Both the position numbers and the translations under genes were made by a program. A model generated the notes under the pieces. That model saw nothing but the letters and a program-made list of their open reading frames with translations, did no database searches and was not told where the DNA came from. Below, in pieces: positions 36,025 to 49,100 of a stretch of DNA of 64,000 nt. Source of the DNA: Lyophyllum atratum (Eukaryota > Basidiomycota > Agaricomycetes > Agaricales > Lyophyllaceae); the NCBI GenBank assembly GCA_014905825.1, contig JACGCN010000021.1:248001-312000 (forward strand), written 5' to 3'. Positions within the stretch are counted from its first letter, which is position 1; every line of letters starts with the position of its first letter.

Positions 36025-36456
36025 ACCGAAATCAGGGATGAATCTTACGAGACTTGCCGTAGACATGTACGCCGTGTTCCGATACATTGATATGTTGTGT
36101 CAATTCTTTTTGCATGTCATTGCTCATCATGTGGCGTGGACAGACGGACTTATTGAAAACAGGGTTGTATACGCAATAAGATGTGTCCGACGGCCGGGTA
36201 TACAGGGTCTAGTACTAAGAACTCTCCACCGAATCCTCCGATGGTTTCTGACCTCGATAAGATGTACAATATGCCTCATAACCATGTTTGTCAATATATT
36301 TCCTGGTCATTGCAGTCAGCCCAACATATGTAGATGAGAACACAAGTACGCACGCCGCTCTTCTATCCCGTGCTTGTGCTTTTATATAAGACCTGTTTCT
36401 GAGGAAAGCTAATTACTCCAATGGTCAAGCTCGAAGAAAGTAATAAGGAAAGATGC
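36025..36456. other. Convergent 3' flanks inside the KDZ element
   Basis: About 430 bp between two convergent gene ends. No gene supported. Confidence 0.4.
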
Positions 36457-36919
36457 TTACTTCTCCCGGTATCGACGAGCATATTCAAGTTTTGCGAGCC
36501 GCTTCGCCTCTTGGACCTGAACCGGGAGACCTTTCAGAGCGGCTCGTGATTTTGCAGCCCTTTCTTTCGCAGCCTGGTTCAACCGCACTTGGTGCCTTCA
36601 TATGGTAAATAAAAATATACGCCAGAGGAAATAGCTGAACTCACTTTGCGCGGTACTCTTGGAGGACCCATTTACGGTATATCTTACGATCATCATCGTC
36701 GGGTAAAGGTGCTGGCATTGTCCTGCTGTTGCTGGTGGTGGTAGTAGTGGTGAAGTTGAAGCGTAGGTGGCAATCATCAGACAGGAACTGCTCCTCCGAG
36801 TCGGGCCTTGATGCGCGGCGTAGTGAGTTTGCGATACCAAACGTACCATGTTCAACATGTCTTGCAATGGTCTGACGACTGATTGATGATTTTTGACCGG
36901 CTCTGCAAAGCAACGACAT
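36457..36919 (-). CDS. Small basic KDZ-linked protein, unknown function
   Basis: Two exons. Exon 1 starts MSLLCRAGQKSSISRQTIAR and runs through VEHGTFG, DDCHLRFNF and DRKIYRKWVLQEYRAK. A GTGAGT...GAAG intron leads to exon 2 (HQVRLNQAAKERAAKSRAAL, KGLPVQVQEAKRLAKLEYAR, RYREK, stop at 36457). About 138 aa with a basic, strongly helical C-terminal half that could be a DNA- or RNA-binding helix or coiled coil. SRQTIARHVEHGTFG is reminiscent of a helix-turn-helix recognition region but is not convincing. It is divergent from the transposase, sharing a 220-bp promoter interval. Confidence 0.55.
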
Positions 36920-37140
36920 GTTCAGTCACGATCCCTTATGATGAGGAGTGGATGGAATTGGGGATGCAGTACAAATTGATGAAGACACATAGTTTGTATT
37001 TGGTGAGTGCGCAATCACGATCAAAGTCAGCATCAGTTGTTAATCGCAAAGGCAACTGTGCACTTCCTTGCAACGTTGACGGTGACTCGAGCCCGGGACT
37101 CCATCGCGTCGCAAGTGTTTGTTCAGCGTTACCCTTTGTT

Positions 37141-40100
37141 ATGCCTCCGAAACGCGCAAAGAAGTACCAAGGAAATCGGGGCGTCTACAATCACAACCAT
37201 GTAGTAGACGTTGCCACAGCCATCACAGCAAGTTTGAGTGGACAAGTTCGGACTGTAACGTCGTGGAGTGAGCCCATTGCGGAGCCGGAATGCGATGCAG
37301 TGGATGGGGAGATGCTTGTCGACAATAGCTTTGACCCAGAGTTCCTGGATGCCTCGGCATCGATGCAAGGGGATCCGGCTGATGCTGACGACATTGCTTT
37401 AACGGCTGGGATTTCAGTGAAGGTGCCAGCTAAACGGTACAAAAACTCGGTATGTCCTCTACTGGTGAAGCTATGACTCTGATGATACCCAAACTGATCT
37501 AATCTCTTCAAGGATAATCCGCTTCTGACGTGGATCAATTATCGCGACAAATATCTTGATGCTATGCTGCAGTTAGAGGGACGCGGTCGATTTGCCGAAA
37601 CATGTGCATCGTGCAGGGACCCTGAGCCAACGTACCGCTGTCTCGATTGTCACGGGCGGCGTATGGTATGCAGACATTGTTTGCTACATGATCATGGCGA
37701 CCAGCCGCTGCATAGAATTGAGGTGAGTTCTGATTCGACGTCATAATTCATGTCTTGATGTTTCTTGTGTAGGTCTGGGATGATCAGTGTTTCAAGGAGA
37801 TCTCTCTCGCGAGTCTAGGCCTCCAATTTCAACTCGGACACCCACCTCGGAAGATCTGTCCATTTTCTCGTGCCGCGCGAAAGGACTTTCAGGTCATTCA
37901 TGACAACGGCATACATTTCGTCAACCTCTTTTTCTGCGGCTGTGACCCGAATTACGAACCGTTTCAGCAACTTTTGGACATTGCATGGTTCCCTGCAACG
38001 CCACTTGAACCTCAAACATGTGCAACGTTTACAGTCCTCCGGCTATTCCATACCGTCAACCTTCAGGGCAAAATTTCGGCTTACGACTTCAACAAATCGA
38101 TGCTACAACTAACGGATGCCACCGGCCTCAGGAAGATCCCCGATCGCCTCTCGTCATTTATGCTGATGGTTCGAGAATGGCGGCATCTGAAAACAGCCAA
38201 ACGTGCTGGACGTGGCCATGACCCTGAAGGGATTTCCGGTACTCCTTCGGGAGGGTTAGCCATTCATTGTCGGGCCTGTCCCCAGCCTGGGATCAACCTA
38301 CCTGTTGGTTGGGAGAAGGCTCCGCCGTTCATAGCGTACGTCATGTAGCAAATAATAGATTTTTCTTATTCACTTTGTCCCTAAAGCTGGCTCTATACCC
38401 TACTCCTTTCGGAGGACGCAAACTTTCGACTGAAGAACCGTCTTCGTTCCTCGGATGAGAAAGATCCATCGCTCCAACCAGGGCTTGCGTACTTCTTGGC
38501 GAGTGACCGATACCTGCGTCATGTCTCGCAGTACGCTGATCAGGATGAGGTATGCCGTGTTGCTAGCCTCCGTATGCAGATCGTGACAGATGTGTTTGCA
38601 GATCTCTCACTGTGTTGGGTTTGCCGCGCTTTGGCTCGCGAATAGCAAGAAGTCTAAGGGGCTTCGTGCAACTGGTGTTGGCTCGGTTAGTTGTTCCCGG
38701 CATCAATTCTTCAGACCGACAGGGACTGGGGACCTGCAGAAAGGAGAGAGGTGGGTTTATTGATATCATACCATCCCTTTGAATATGCTCAGTCCCCTCC
38801 AGGTATGCGAACATGGACATGATTTTTCTATCGAGTATGGCTGGTGTTCTTTTGATGTGGGTGGTACTCTCCTACGACATAGCCTGTCAATATTCCAAAA
38901 ACTTCTGGACCCGGTTGTCACACCTCCCTGACGACCTCCAATTCATTAATGTGCCGAGAATCTGGTGGAAAGTCCCTAAATTTCATTTGCCGCCGCATAA
39001 ACCTGAATGCCACGGTCCTTACTCGCTGAACTATACGCAGGGTGTCGGCCGAACGGATGGTGAGGGTGTTGAGCGTAACTGGGCTTGGCTCAATGGTGCG
39101 GCGCCGAGTACCAGCCAGATGGGTCCGGGCGCTCGCCACGATACACTTGATGACTTCATGTCCTACTGGAACTACCGGCGAACAGTCGATTTCGGTAAGT
39201 GTGCCTCGCATCAGATTTGTATCATTACCTGCATGTGTTGCATTTTCAGGGCAAACACTCCTGAAGAATCTTGTTGCGGCTATCCCTGAAGCCATCATTC
39301 ATCGACAGGCGTTCGACGTTTTTACAGATTCTGTTCGTAAGGAGCATCGAGAGGAGTTATTGAGCTGGGAGAAAATGGTCAAGGACTGGGAGGCCGACCA
39401 TACACAACCTGATCCCTACCTGATCAAGGAAGATTGTTATGCTCCAGCGTAATGTTGGTGTATTCCTTGAATATACGCTTTCGAAGATTCTGAATAGTTT
39501 GTAGAAGTAATTAGAATCTTTAATGATCCAATTCAATTTGTTAATAAGTCGTCTTAAAGATTTAGAAACCAAGTGAACGCGGCGTTGACTTGAGGATATC
39601 AGCGCGAAGCAATGATATTCGTGCCCAAGATAGACCTTAGCAATAGCGCGAAGCAATTATTGGTAAGTTCGACGACGCGAGTACAAGAATTCTTAGATTC
39701 TTCAAGTGAAACTTAATTCACGCAATGTATTGGGGTAAAGAGATGGTCTTATTCATGTTACTACTGTAGTTTATATACTCTGCAAGCTTCGGTCTCGGGC
39801 ATGCCTTGTCCGAGACCGAACACGCGCGGTACATCCTTTGAATCGCGCCTTTACCTTGCGTTCGGGGATTTCGGCGTGATGCGCGTGTTTACCACGAGTC
39901 CGGCAATTCCCCGAATCTCAGCTTGTTTGCTAACACCATGTTTGGCTCGGCCTTCTCGGTGTTGTCAGTTGGCTGAGTTGGATGATTGCGCGGCAATTCC
40001 ACGGATCTCTCATCTCAGCTTGTTTGTCAACGCCATGTTTGGTTCGGCCCTCTCGGCGTTGTCAATCAGTTGAGTTAGATGAAGTGTCTCTTCGCTGATA

Positions 40101-43100
40101 AGGCTTTTATACTTCAAGACCTCAAATTGTAAATAAAAGTAACCTTTTTAGTAACGAAGTTTGAAATGAGAAACATAGTAGAAAGTGTTTAGAAGTACAA
40201 CTGAGTGATATGAAAAGTAAATGGAACTATTTAGTGAGTTTAAGCTGGAGGTAAGTGCCGATGTACACTATATCACAACATACCCCCCCCTGCCTTCATG
40301 CTTCTACTCACCTTCTTCACTAGACATCTCGACATCGTCGAATTCCAAATCCTCGTCCATGGGTTCCTTCTTAACAGACCCATTATCGGTAGTAGCGAGC
40401 GTCGAATTCTTTGAGTTTAAAGAAGACGTACTGACAGACGCGAGAGTCGACGTGCTCGACGTCGGCGAAGAGGTACGTGAATGGGAGTATACGGTGTTAG
40501 GAAGATCAATATGACCAGGGGAAACTAAGTTGTTGTAAGTGTCGGCGCGAGCGTCAACGCTGGAGAGAATGGGGTGCAGGATCATCGCGTTAGTGTTGTC
40601 GGCAATCTCCTGCGAAGGTTCGATATCGGTTTGACGCTCCCACCGAACTCCATTGAAAATGAAGGAAGGCCCGTAGTTAGGTACCCCGCCCCATACCCAT
40701 GAAGCGTTCTGCCCCAGTTGCGCTGTTCGAATTCTAGCGTGAACTATCCAGTTGACCGCTTCACGGCCGGTGATCTGATGATTTAGTGTTTTAGTGGTAG
40801 TATCTATTACTGAGTTGATTATAAGTACCTGGAGCTCCTTATATAAAGAGTTTAACTCGTCCCGCGAGAAGCGACTAAACAAGGGATTCACTCCGGTTAC
40901 CATGCACGGCATGCTGAGGAGACGAGGGGGTGCGAGTCCTAATTCCCTGAACATGACGTGATGGATGAACAAGGATGGGCGCTCGGCGGTTTGTGGTAAA
41001 GAATGGTTGGCGGCGCTAGCGATGTTGTATGCAAGACACTCGAGCGCATGGAACATGGTAACCGCGATATCGGGCTTAACGATGCAGCCGAGATCGCCGC
41101 CGTTAATGACGATAGGGATGATGTCTTGAGCGGTGAGAGCGCGATACAAGGGAGAAACTGAGTTGGTAACTTGCTGAACGAGTTGGGTAGCCAGCAGGCT
41201 GAGTTGGGCGTTGTGAGGAGAATAGGTTTGGTTGGACATAGTGATTTAGGAGTGGTTTGAGTGTTTTATGAGAACTGAAGCTAGCGTTGTAAGGAATTCG
41301 AGCACGGTGAATTCGATGGTTTTTGTTTTAGGATTTCATGCTCTTAAATAGTGTTCGAGACGTATTATTTCCGTCTGTTTGCGATAGCTCGTTTCTTCTT
41401 TTGGTCCAGCCACTCCTTCAACGCGTAGTGTGCGTTCCTTAGTCCATCGGCTGTATGCCATAAGTCGTATTCCGGCCCGTAGCCTACATACCGCGTCCGA
41501 TATATGGGGATTCTCCTACCATTTCTGCCCTTCCTCCAGGACTCGCCAACGATTGCCTCCACGTCGTAGTCATCCTCCGTATCGAAATCCTCGCGATTTA
41601 GTTCCTTTCTCGGTCTAGTCCCTAAGTCTGGCGGAGACTCGTGATACTTCTCCAGATGGGCGATGTTAATCACAGGATGCGTGCCATATGATGGAGGCAT
41701 TCGTATCCTGTATGCAACTGGACTTATCTTTTCTGAGATTTCGAATGGTCCGTCGTATTTCATCAATAGTTTCTGACCTTTTCCACTTAATTTTTTTAAA
41801 AGTTTCAATGAATGCGGGTTTATCAGCACTTTGTCCCCTTCTGAAAATTCAATGTTCAATCTCCCATTATTATACGCGCGTTTCTGGAAGGCTTGCCCGA
41901 CGGTCAACGCGTCTATCGCTCTTTTTCGGTCCGCTTCAAACGCTTCCATCATATCCAGAGCCTTCTCATGCAATGTTTCCGTCGATCCTTCCTCCATTGA
42001 GTTAGACGGTCGGTTTATTCCTTCTGGGTTATGAATCAGGGTCGTCCTCGTGTTTGGATGGAACCCGCGCAACAAGTATGCTGGGGAGAATCCGGTCGCT
42101 GTATGCGGAGAAGTGTTATAGGAGAGTTCTAACACGTCCAGTAAATCTGCCCAGTCATTTCTTTCTGGTCCTATGTATGCTCGTAGTGCGATTTCTAAAT
42201 ACTGATTCATTATTTCTGTCTGTCCATCGGCTTGAGGGTGGTATGACGTCGTCAGGGCCCTCTGCGTTCCCATCAACCGACATATCTCTTTCCAGAAATC
42301 GCCCCGCCATCGGGTATCACGGTCGGTTATCACTTGTCTCGGTAACCCGTATTTGGACACTACATGGTGAAAAAATAGCTGTGCCGTTCCATCCTCGGAG
42401 ATTTTAGTAGTTGTTGGTATGAAGATTGCGTATTTTGTAAGTTTATCTACTATTACGAGGATGTTATTGAACCCATTCGATTCGGGTAAATCAGGTATAA
42501 AATCCATGGTTACTACTTCGAAGGGCTGACTTGGAATCGGGATGGACTGTAATAATCCATAAGGTGCGTGTCGCTTAGGTTTCGATTTCTGACAAACGTC
42601 GCAGGTCTGTACAAATCTTTTAATGTCTCTCGACATTTTTGGCCAGTAATAGGTTGCGCTGATCCGGTTATACGTTTTGTAGTAGCCTCCATGCGCCGCT
42701 TCGCTTGCCTTGTCATGCGTTTCGCTCATCAATTCACTTTTCAATCCTTCAGGTACGCAGAGCCTCGTGTTTCCTAATCCGTCCTCAAAGAAGATCAATC
42801 CTTTCTCGCTGTAGTGATATTGCGGAAATTCGGGCGTGTCGGGATCATCTGACCGAATCGATTTCATAATTTTCGCGAAGTGAGAATCCTCGAGGTATGC
42901 CAGTCTCCACCTTTTAATTTCGTCTTTATCTATTTCAATTGTTGTAGAGTATGCTCTTGACGTTCCATAAGGTATGTTGATTGAATCCGATTCTTCCATC
43001 TCCAGGTCCACGCTTGTTGTTAAGCGATTATCTTCTAATCTAATCTCTTGATCGGATATGGCGTAATTGGACGCTACGGTAAGTAGCTTCTGCTCGAATC

Positions 43101-46100
43101 TGGGTCCTAATTCGTCATACATGCTTTTCAAGGGGTCCTCTGTGGTATTCAAGTTGAGACTCTCCGTAGCATCAACATCCGGGCCGATCTGATAAGGCAT
43201 TCGTCGCCGTAATCTGGAAATCGGATCTACATTCGAATGTACGCGACCCGCTCGGTGAATGATTTTCATATTCGGGAAGGCTGAGAATACCAAGCCCCAT
43301 GTTAGCAGGCGTCGGTTGACGTTTTGAAATGTCTTACTCCATGTAAGCGCAGCGTGGTCGGTGATAGCGAAGATCCTTTCGCCTTCTAGGTACGGTTGAA
43401 ATTTAATTAATCCTTCTTTCAATGCTAACGCCTCCCGTTCCGTGGGCGAGTAGTTTCGTTCTGCCGACTGAAGAACTCGTGACCAGTACGCTACTACTCG
43501 TTCGATAAACACGGTCGTGTCTTCGAATTTCGCTCCCCATTCTCCATTGGTAGGTACATCACTTCCCTCCTTAACTAGGTGAGTGACGAGTTCTGGAATA
43601 GGTTCTTCGTTCTTGTAGGCCTTTTCTAATCTCTCATAAGTTTTCGTCCCTCTTAGGTCTCTGATTTTGATGGGCTGAACTTGCTGCAGTATCGCCGCTA
43701 GTCCGAAATCGCAGGCATCCGAATATATTCTATAAGGTAATCCAGGCATCGCATGCGCGCGCACTGGAGCTTGAGTTAGGACCTGCTTACAGAGTTCGTA
43801 CGCTTCTCGTTCCTCAATTCCCCATTTCCACTTACTTCCTTTCTTTAGTAATTGAAAAAGTGGATGCGCGATCCACGCGTAGAACGGCACGTATCCTGAG
43901 AAGTACACCATCATTCCCAGGAAAACTTGCAGGGTTTGAACGTTCTTTGGCTCCTCTAAGTCGATAATCGCTTTAACCTTTTCTCGATGAGTTGATAATC
44001 CTAGTCTTGAGACCTTCTGCCCTAATAACAACAAGGATTGATAACCGAAATGGCATTTAGCTGGTGATAAGGTGATTTTCGAGTTCGATATCGCTTGTAA
44101 TACTTCATTCACGTGTTTAAGGTGGTCCTCGAAGGTTTGTGAAAATATCACTATGTCGTCAATATAGACTAGCGCAAATATCCATAAGAATGGCGCAAGT
44201 ACCCCTTGCATTACTCGTTGGAAGACGGCTGGGCCATTTCGATATCCGAACGGCATTCGATTAAAATGGAATAGACCTCGGTGAGTTCTAAATGCAAGCT
44301 TCTCTTTATCTTTTGGATCCACCGTTAATTGAGTAAATCCGGCTAGTGCATCCAACGTAGATAGATATTGACTTCCCGCCAACGACTGAAGGATATCCTC
44401 TTGTCTTGGTAATGGAAATTCATCTGGGATCACTGACTCATTCAGCCGTCGAAGGTCAATAACCATACGCGGCTTACTATTTCGATAGACTATAAAAACT
44501 GGCGCAGCCCAAGGGCTCCTTGAAGGTTCGATGACTCCTAAATTTATCCAGGAATCCATCTGCTTATCTATAACTTCTCGGTTTGCAGGCGACGTCGCGA
44601 ATGGTGGGACCGATATTGGTTTTACTCCTGGGAGCAAGGGAATGTCGACTAATGTATCAAAATTACCTAGTCTTCCGTTTAATCCAAAGACCTCTTTATT
44701 CTTGACAACAACCTTCATCAGCTCACTTCGTTGCGTATCTGTTAATTCTTTAGAGAAATCGAGTTCGGACATTAGTTGATTCTCGTTCACTATCTCCTCC
44801 GGAATTTCTGCTGTTTTCGGTCCTCCTACTACAGACTCTTCTGCTAACGGATCCTCCTCTATTCCGAGTCCTAAGGCTGGGTTAAATCCTATATCGACCT
44901 CACTTTGTGCCGTGTTCGTAACACCTAACCCTAATTCATGGTTCTGATAGCTTATCAGAGTTCTAATAAGATTTCCGTGCTGCTCGCGTTCGATCTTATC
45001 TTGTAATGACATCATGTCAGGCCTTTCTAACCAAGTGTTAGGATCTTGCGCAATACCTAGTATCTGTCCCGTCGAAATTGTTACTGGGAACGATGAGAAG
45101 TTGGATACATGCAAGGTGGGTTTCTCCGTCCGCGTTAGCGTATCAGGTGAGCCGTAGATATCTTCCATATTGCGATTCGTCGCGACTGATCTCTCGATGT
45201 ATAGGGTCTCGGAAGTAAAGGGGTAAGTTGTGTAAACCGGGATCTCCTTCGAAGTCTTCGGTGGAATCGATATCTGTAGTGTTGAACGTACGTGTCTGTC
45301 CTTCAATAACTGAACTCTTTTCTTCTTAAGAACTTGACCCCTTCGATGTGCCCTAGTTCTAGAGATACGAGTTGCGGTATCAGGTCTTGCTCGAATGCTG
45401 AATGCGTGTCCGTTCTCGTCCCTATATCCCGGATTAAGACTCCCTTCAACTCTTATCGATCGCCCTGAGCTTCCGAATACTAAGTGAGTATTTTCTTCGT
45501 TACGAGTGATTGACATAGAGTATTGTTCTGTAAAGTCATTTCCTAGAATAAAGGGTGTCGTCATCCCTTTCACTACGTATGCTTCGACTTCTATTTCCAC
45601 GGGTCCGTCCATTGTTTCGAAGTATAGGTTCAAGACTACATATCCTGATATAGTAGCGTTCCCCGTAACTTGAATCAGATTAATACGCTGACCAGTCCTA
45701 ATCTTAGGTGGTTTGATCATTTCGTCAATCGTTTTCTGCGCAATCAGCGTAATATCCGATCCGGAGTCAATGATAACAGGTATTGACTTTCCTGCTCTAT
45801 CATTAATTGTTGCTGATGTAGTTGTCGCTCTTGCTCCCAGAAATGAACATCCTGGAGGACGGGCCATGACCTTTCTCAAGCGAATCAATTTCTCTTCGAT
45901 ATTTCCTGTATCTACTCGATAAGCAGTTCTCTCGATGTCTTTCGCAAATCGTCGCCGTGATTTCCTATTCAAAGATGGTTTTAATTGATGATCAGAAGTA
46001 AACCTTCGTTGATTAAGTTGCGTAGCTTGAGTAGTGAAAGACTTTGAAGTTATTTCGGACTCCCCCCCCCCCAGTTCCTTATTACGCTCTTCTTCCTGAA

Positions 46101-49100
46101 CGTCTTCGGAATTACTCTGAGGGGGATGATCAAAACCCGATTCCAATTCATCATCCGAGGGCAATCCGTAGTATAACTCGTCATACTCGTCTTGTGCTGT
46201 TGCCTCTTCATCGTCGACTTGTATTAAGTTGACGCGCGCTTTTCTATTCCCCTTTCGTGCGTATTTGCATTCGTTATCCCAATGCTTACCGCTTCCACAG
46301 TGTCTGCAGGGTCGAGCTCCTTTGTCCTCCGGAGTCGTTCGCGGTGAGACATTAGTGTCATCCTTCGGGAATTCTGGATTAGTTGTTGATTTACTCCAGC
46401 CTACTTGGTTAGTTCTTGCTGTCTTAAAATTCTGGTACGAATCCCTAGAATTGTTGTTCCCCTCTCTAGAGTTTGATTGATATCCGTAATCCTGTCTCAT
46501 GTATCGATTCCCATCTAGTTTAACCAGATTGTCTTCATAATACTTCACGGCTAATTGGAAACCTTCTAAGTCCTCGTAGAGATGCGGAGTCAAGATCGTG
46601 GTCCAATGTGCCGGTGCGCTGCTCATTATCTCATTGATAATTTCCCTGTCGGTATAATCGTATACTAACTCAATCATTTCCCTCTTTCGAATAACGTAGT
46701 CACTAGGCGATTCCCTGGTATGTCCATAGTCTCTGTAATGCGCTTTATTGGCGCGAGCCTTCTGTTTATCCATAAACGACCGGTTCATGTAGTATTCCCC
46801 GATGGCCTCGCGTAAAGTATCCCAATTTTCTTCAAGTTGGAATCGCTTTGATTTACTTTGACTGTAATACCAAGTTTCCGCACTTCCTTTCAACCGCTGA
46901 GGTACCAAAGTTCCGAGTTGTTCGAAAACTGTATTAGATTGCTCAGAAATTACGTTTATTTTAGTAAGCCACCGTCCCAAGGTGTCAACGTCTCCATCCC
47001 ATTGAGGTATCGCGTCGATCTTCAGTTTATATTCAAATTGCATTTCTCGTTTAGAACCAGTCTTGTCTCTATCCGAATTTCGCGTATTTCCTTCGCCGAA
47101 TCGCTTCGACGGCTTATTACCTCGAGGCTTCTTATAAGGTTTACGAAGTGAGCTGTTGTCTGAGTCGTCGCTTCCATCATCCGATGGTTCAGGTGCTTCA
47201 CGGCCTCGAGGTTGTCGCTTACTTCCTTTCTTATCAGATTTGTTGTCCTCGTTGTCCGAATTATAACCGTCATCTCTCGATCCATCAGTTAGATGTGGAG
47301 GCGTGTCTCTTCCGCGCTCTCGCCTTTCACCGAATAACTCCTGCATTCTTCGCGACGCGTTATTCTGCGTTGGTTTACCAAAAACCGAGGCTCGCTGATT
47401 GTTAAATTTAGAAACCTCCGCGTGATATCCCGCTTGATAAGCGCGTTCAGCTATTCTGGAAATGCTTCCGGGATCTTGATCGAATTCACGCGCGCTTGTT
47501 GTCGATCTGTCTCCTCGGTTATTATTTTTAGGCGCATTAGTCTGATTCCGTCCATCCATAGATCGTTTAGCCTCCTTCTGATACTTGGCGAATTTATGAT
47601 GAGACGCAAGATGCGCGAGGAACATCTCAACATCCTGGCGATAGCATGCTCCAACGATTTCAAAATCGTTCAGCGTCCAATAGTCGTTCGCTTTCCCGGT
47701 AGGACCCCATAATGGTAATGGAGGTACACCTTCTCCGCTGATAACAAGTGAGTCCCTTGCTTCATCTCTTCTTCTTTTAAGCTGAGAATTCAATTTTGTC
47801 AAGACCTCTCTTCGCGCTGATATTATGAAGTGATTTTGGTCTTCGTACTTCTCGACAGACGTCAACACTCTATCTAGCTGGAATAATTCTTCGACAAAGA
47901 TTTCTTTTCGCTCTTTCCGAGTTAAAGCACGAGGGTTATCAAAGGGTACGCTTTTTCCCATAGCTTTCCCATATTCGATAGCTTCTCTCCATCTTATTCT
48001 AACATTCACGGATCTGTCGTCGCTTCCGCTCATGAAATTCGAACCAGGTTCGCATGCTGGGAAGTTAACTGTTTCGTAGGTAAACTTATCATCTTCATAT
48101 TCGATCCCGTGAATAGGTTCACCTAACGAATATAGAGGGTCTAAAATGAGCTCAGGAGGTAGTTGTACTCCTTCCTCTATTCTGTCGTTCTCGGGTTCCG
48201 GGGGAGGAATTGTACTAGGAATTGTACTAGGGTTATTTACACCCTCGACTTGATTTTGATCTAGTGTAGCATTCCGTGAGTTATTCGTTGCTCTCGGTGG
48301 CATGTTTGCTAGGCGTTAAATCAGCGATTACTTAAATCTTGTAAGACGTGTTCCGGGTGTGTCCACCAATGTTATGCTCCAGCGTAATGTTGGTGTATTC
48401 CTTGAATATACGCTTTCGAAGATTCTGAATAGTTTGTAGAAGTAATTAGAATCTTTAATGATCCAATTCAATTTGTTAATAAGTCGTCTTAAAGATTTAG
48501 AAACCAAGTGAACGCGGCGTTGACTTGAGGATATCAGCGCGAAGCAATGATATTCGTGCCCAAGATAGACCTTAGCAATAGCGCGAAGCAATTATTGGTA
48601 AGTTCGACGACGCGAGTACAAGAATTCTTAGATTCTTCAAGTGAAACTTAATTCACGCAATGTATTGGGGTAAAGAGATGGTCTTATTCATGTTACTACT
48701 GTAGTTTATATACTCTGCAAGCTTCGGTCTCGGGCATGCCTTGTCCGAGACCGAACACGCGCGGTACATCCTTTGAATCGCGCCTTTACCTTGCGTTCGG
48801 GGATTTCGGCGTGATGCGCGTGTTTACCACGAGTCCGGCAATTCCCCGAATCTCAGCTTGTTTGCTAACACCATGTTTGGCTCGGCCTTCTCGGTGTTGT
48901 CAGTTGGCTGAGTTGGATGATTGCGCGGCAATTCCACGGATCTCTCATCTCAGCTTGTTTGTCAACGCCATGTTTGGTTCGGCCCTCTCGGCGTTGTCAA
49001 TCAGTTGAGTTAGATGAAGTGTCTCTTCGCTGATAAGGCTTTTATACTTCAAGACCTCAAATTGTAAATAAAAGTAACCTTTTTAGTAACGAAGTTTGAA

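Noticed and set aside
39801..40073. 90-codon ORF repeated at 48736-49008, and the matching minus-strand frame at 39357 and 48328
   Set aside because: Both lie in the Gypsy LTRs, so identity reflects LTR duplication; no protein features.
40304..41239. Envelope protein for the Gypsy accessory ORF
   Set aside because: No signal peptide, furin-like site or membrane segment.
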